DNA from: an uncultured Coriobacteriales bacterium
Lineage (GTDB): Bacteria; Actinomycetota; Coriobacteriia; Coriobacteriales; Atopobiaceae
NCBI GenBank assembly: GCA_947305035.1
Contig: CAMZCV010000088.1
Coordinates: forward strand, 1-5,455
Direction: 5' to 3'
Length of the DNA stretch: 5,455 bases
Positions within the stretch are counted from its first letter, which is position 1, and every line of letters begins with the position of its first letter. The notes under the pieces were generated by a model. The model had not been told where the DNA came from. It worked only from the letters and a program-made list of their open reading frames with translations, and did not search any database. This document shows positions 5,300 through 5,455 of this stretch, piece after piece. The translations under genes and the position numbers were made by a program.

Positions 5300-5455
5300 C
5301 TAGACCTCCTTGCACGCAGCATGCACATGGTCGATAAGCGACGCCTGATAGCCCGCTCCGAACCCGTTATCGATATTGACCACCGAGACGCCGCTCGCGC
5401 AGGAGTTGAGCATGGCGAGCAGCGCGGCGAGGCCGCCCATCGAGGCTCCGTAGCC
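5300..5455 (-). CDS. larB: LarB C-terminus (partial), nickel-pincer cofactor carboxylase/hydrolase
   Basis: Only the last 51 residues are present; the gene continues past the right edge. The visible [20 protein letters not shown] and [16 protein letters not shown] are characteristic of the LarB C-terminus, an AIR-carboxylase-like (PurE-type) fold. LarB carboxylates the pyridinium ring of nicotinic acid adenine dinucleotide and hydrolyses its phosphoanhydride, releasing AMP and giving the dicarboxylate that LarE then sulfurates. The stop TAG lies 2 nt before the larC ATG, and the final codons (AAG GAG GTC) double as the larC SD, so the two are cotranscribed and probably translationally coupled. 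Confidence 0.92.
   Translation of the reverse strand, partial: GYGASMGGLAALLAMLNSCASGVSVVNIDNGFGAGYQASLIDHVHAACKEV
5304..5311 (-). promoter_or_regulatory. larC ribosome binding site, embedded in the larB 3' end
   Basis: AAGGAGGT is close to the ideal anti-SD complement and ends 6 nt before the ATG at 5297. It decides the larC start over the upstream in-frame GTG at 5315. It is made of the last three larB codons. Confidence 0.85.

Overview
The window is high-GC bacterial DNA carrying eight protein genes, two of them cut by the window edges. The codon use, the small compact membrane-protein operons and the larB-larC pair would suit an actinobacterium, perhaps of the class Coriobacteriia (Collinsella/Eggerthella-like). 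That placement is inference from general resemblance; no rRNA or other marker gene is present.

Left part (1-2251, all minus strand, read right to left): a four-gene cluster. It starts with an ECF-type RNA polymerase sigma factor, followed by a seven-helix membrane protein of unknown family, a PrsW-family intramembrane metalloprotease that overlaps it by 4 nt, and a small two-helix membrane protein truncated at base 1. PrsW of Bacillus destroys an anti-sigma factor, so a sigma factor cotranscribed with a PrsW homologue suggests a self-contained membrane signalling module. No recognisable zinc-finger anti-sigma gene is present; the 7TM protein and the small two-helix protein are the candidates. 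A strong 24-bp dyad (TTGGAATG-N8-CATTCCAA) lies just upstream of the sigma gene.

Middle (2326-3907): a voltage-gated potassium channel on the minus strand (complete S4 charge ladder, TAVGYGD filter), then, divergently on the plus strand, a YwaF/TIGR02206-type integral membrane protein. The YwaF-like gene runs 23 bp into the end of the convergent larC gene.

Right part (3885-5455, minus strand): the end of larB and the whole of larC, enzymes for the nickel-pincer nucleotide cofactor of lactate racemase and related LarA proteins. LarB makes the dicarboxylated nicotinate precursor and LarC inserts nickel with CTP. LarC is a single uninterrupted frame here, unlike the LarC1/LarC2 frameshifted arrangement of Lactiplantibacillus plantarum. 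Its histidine-rich loop contains the most unusual feature of the window: four copies of a palindromic core GGGGRRTAYYCCCC within about 160 bp, arranged as two inverted pairs and all read through in frame. They look like a short palindromic repeat family that has spread into a coding region.
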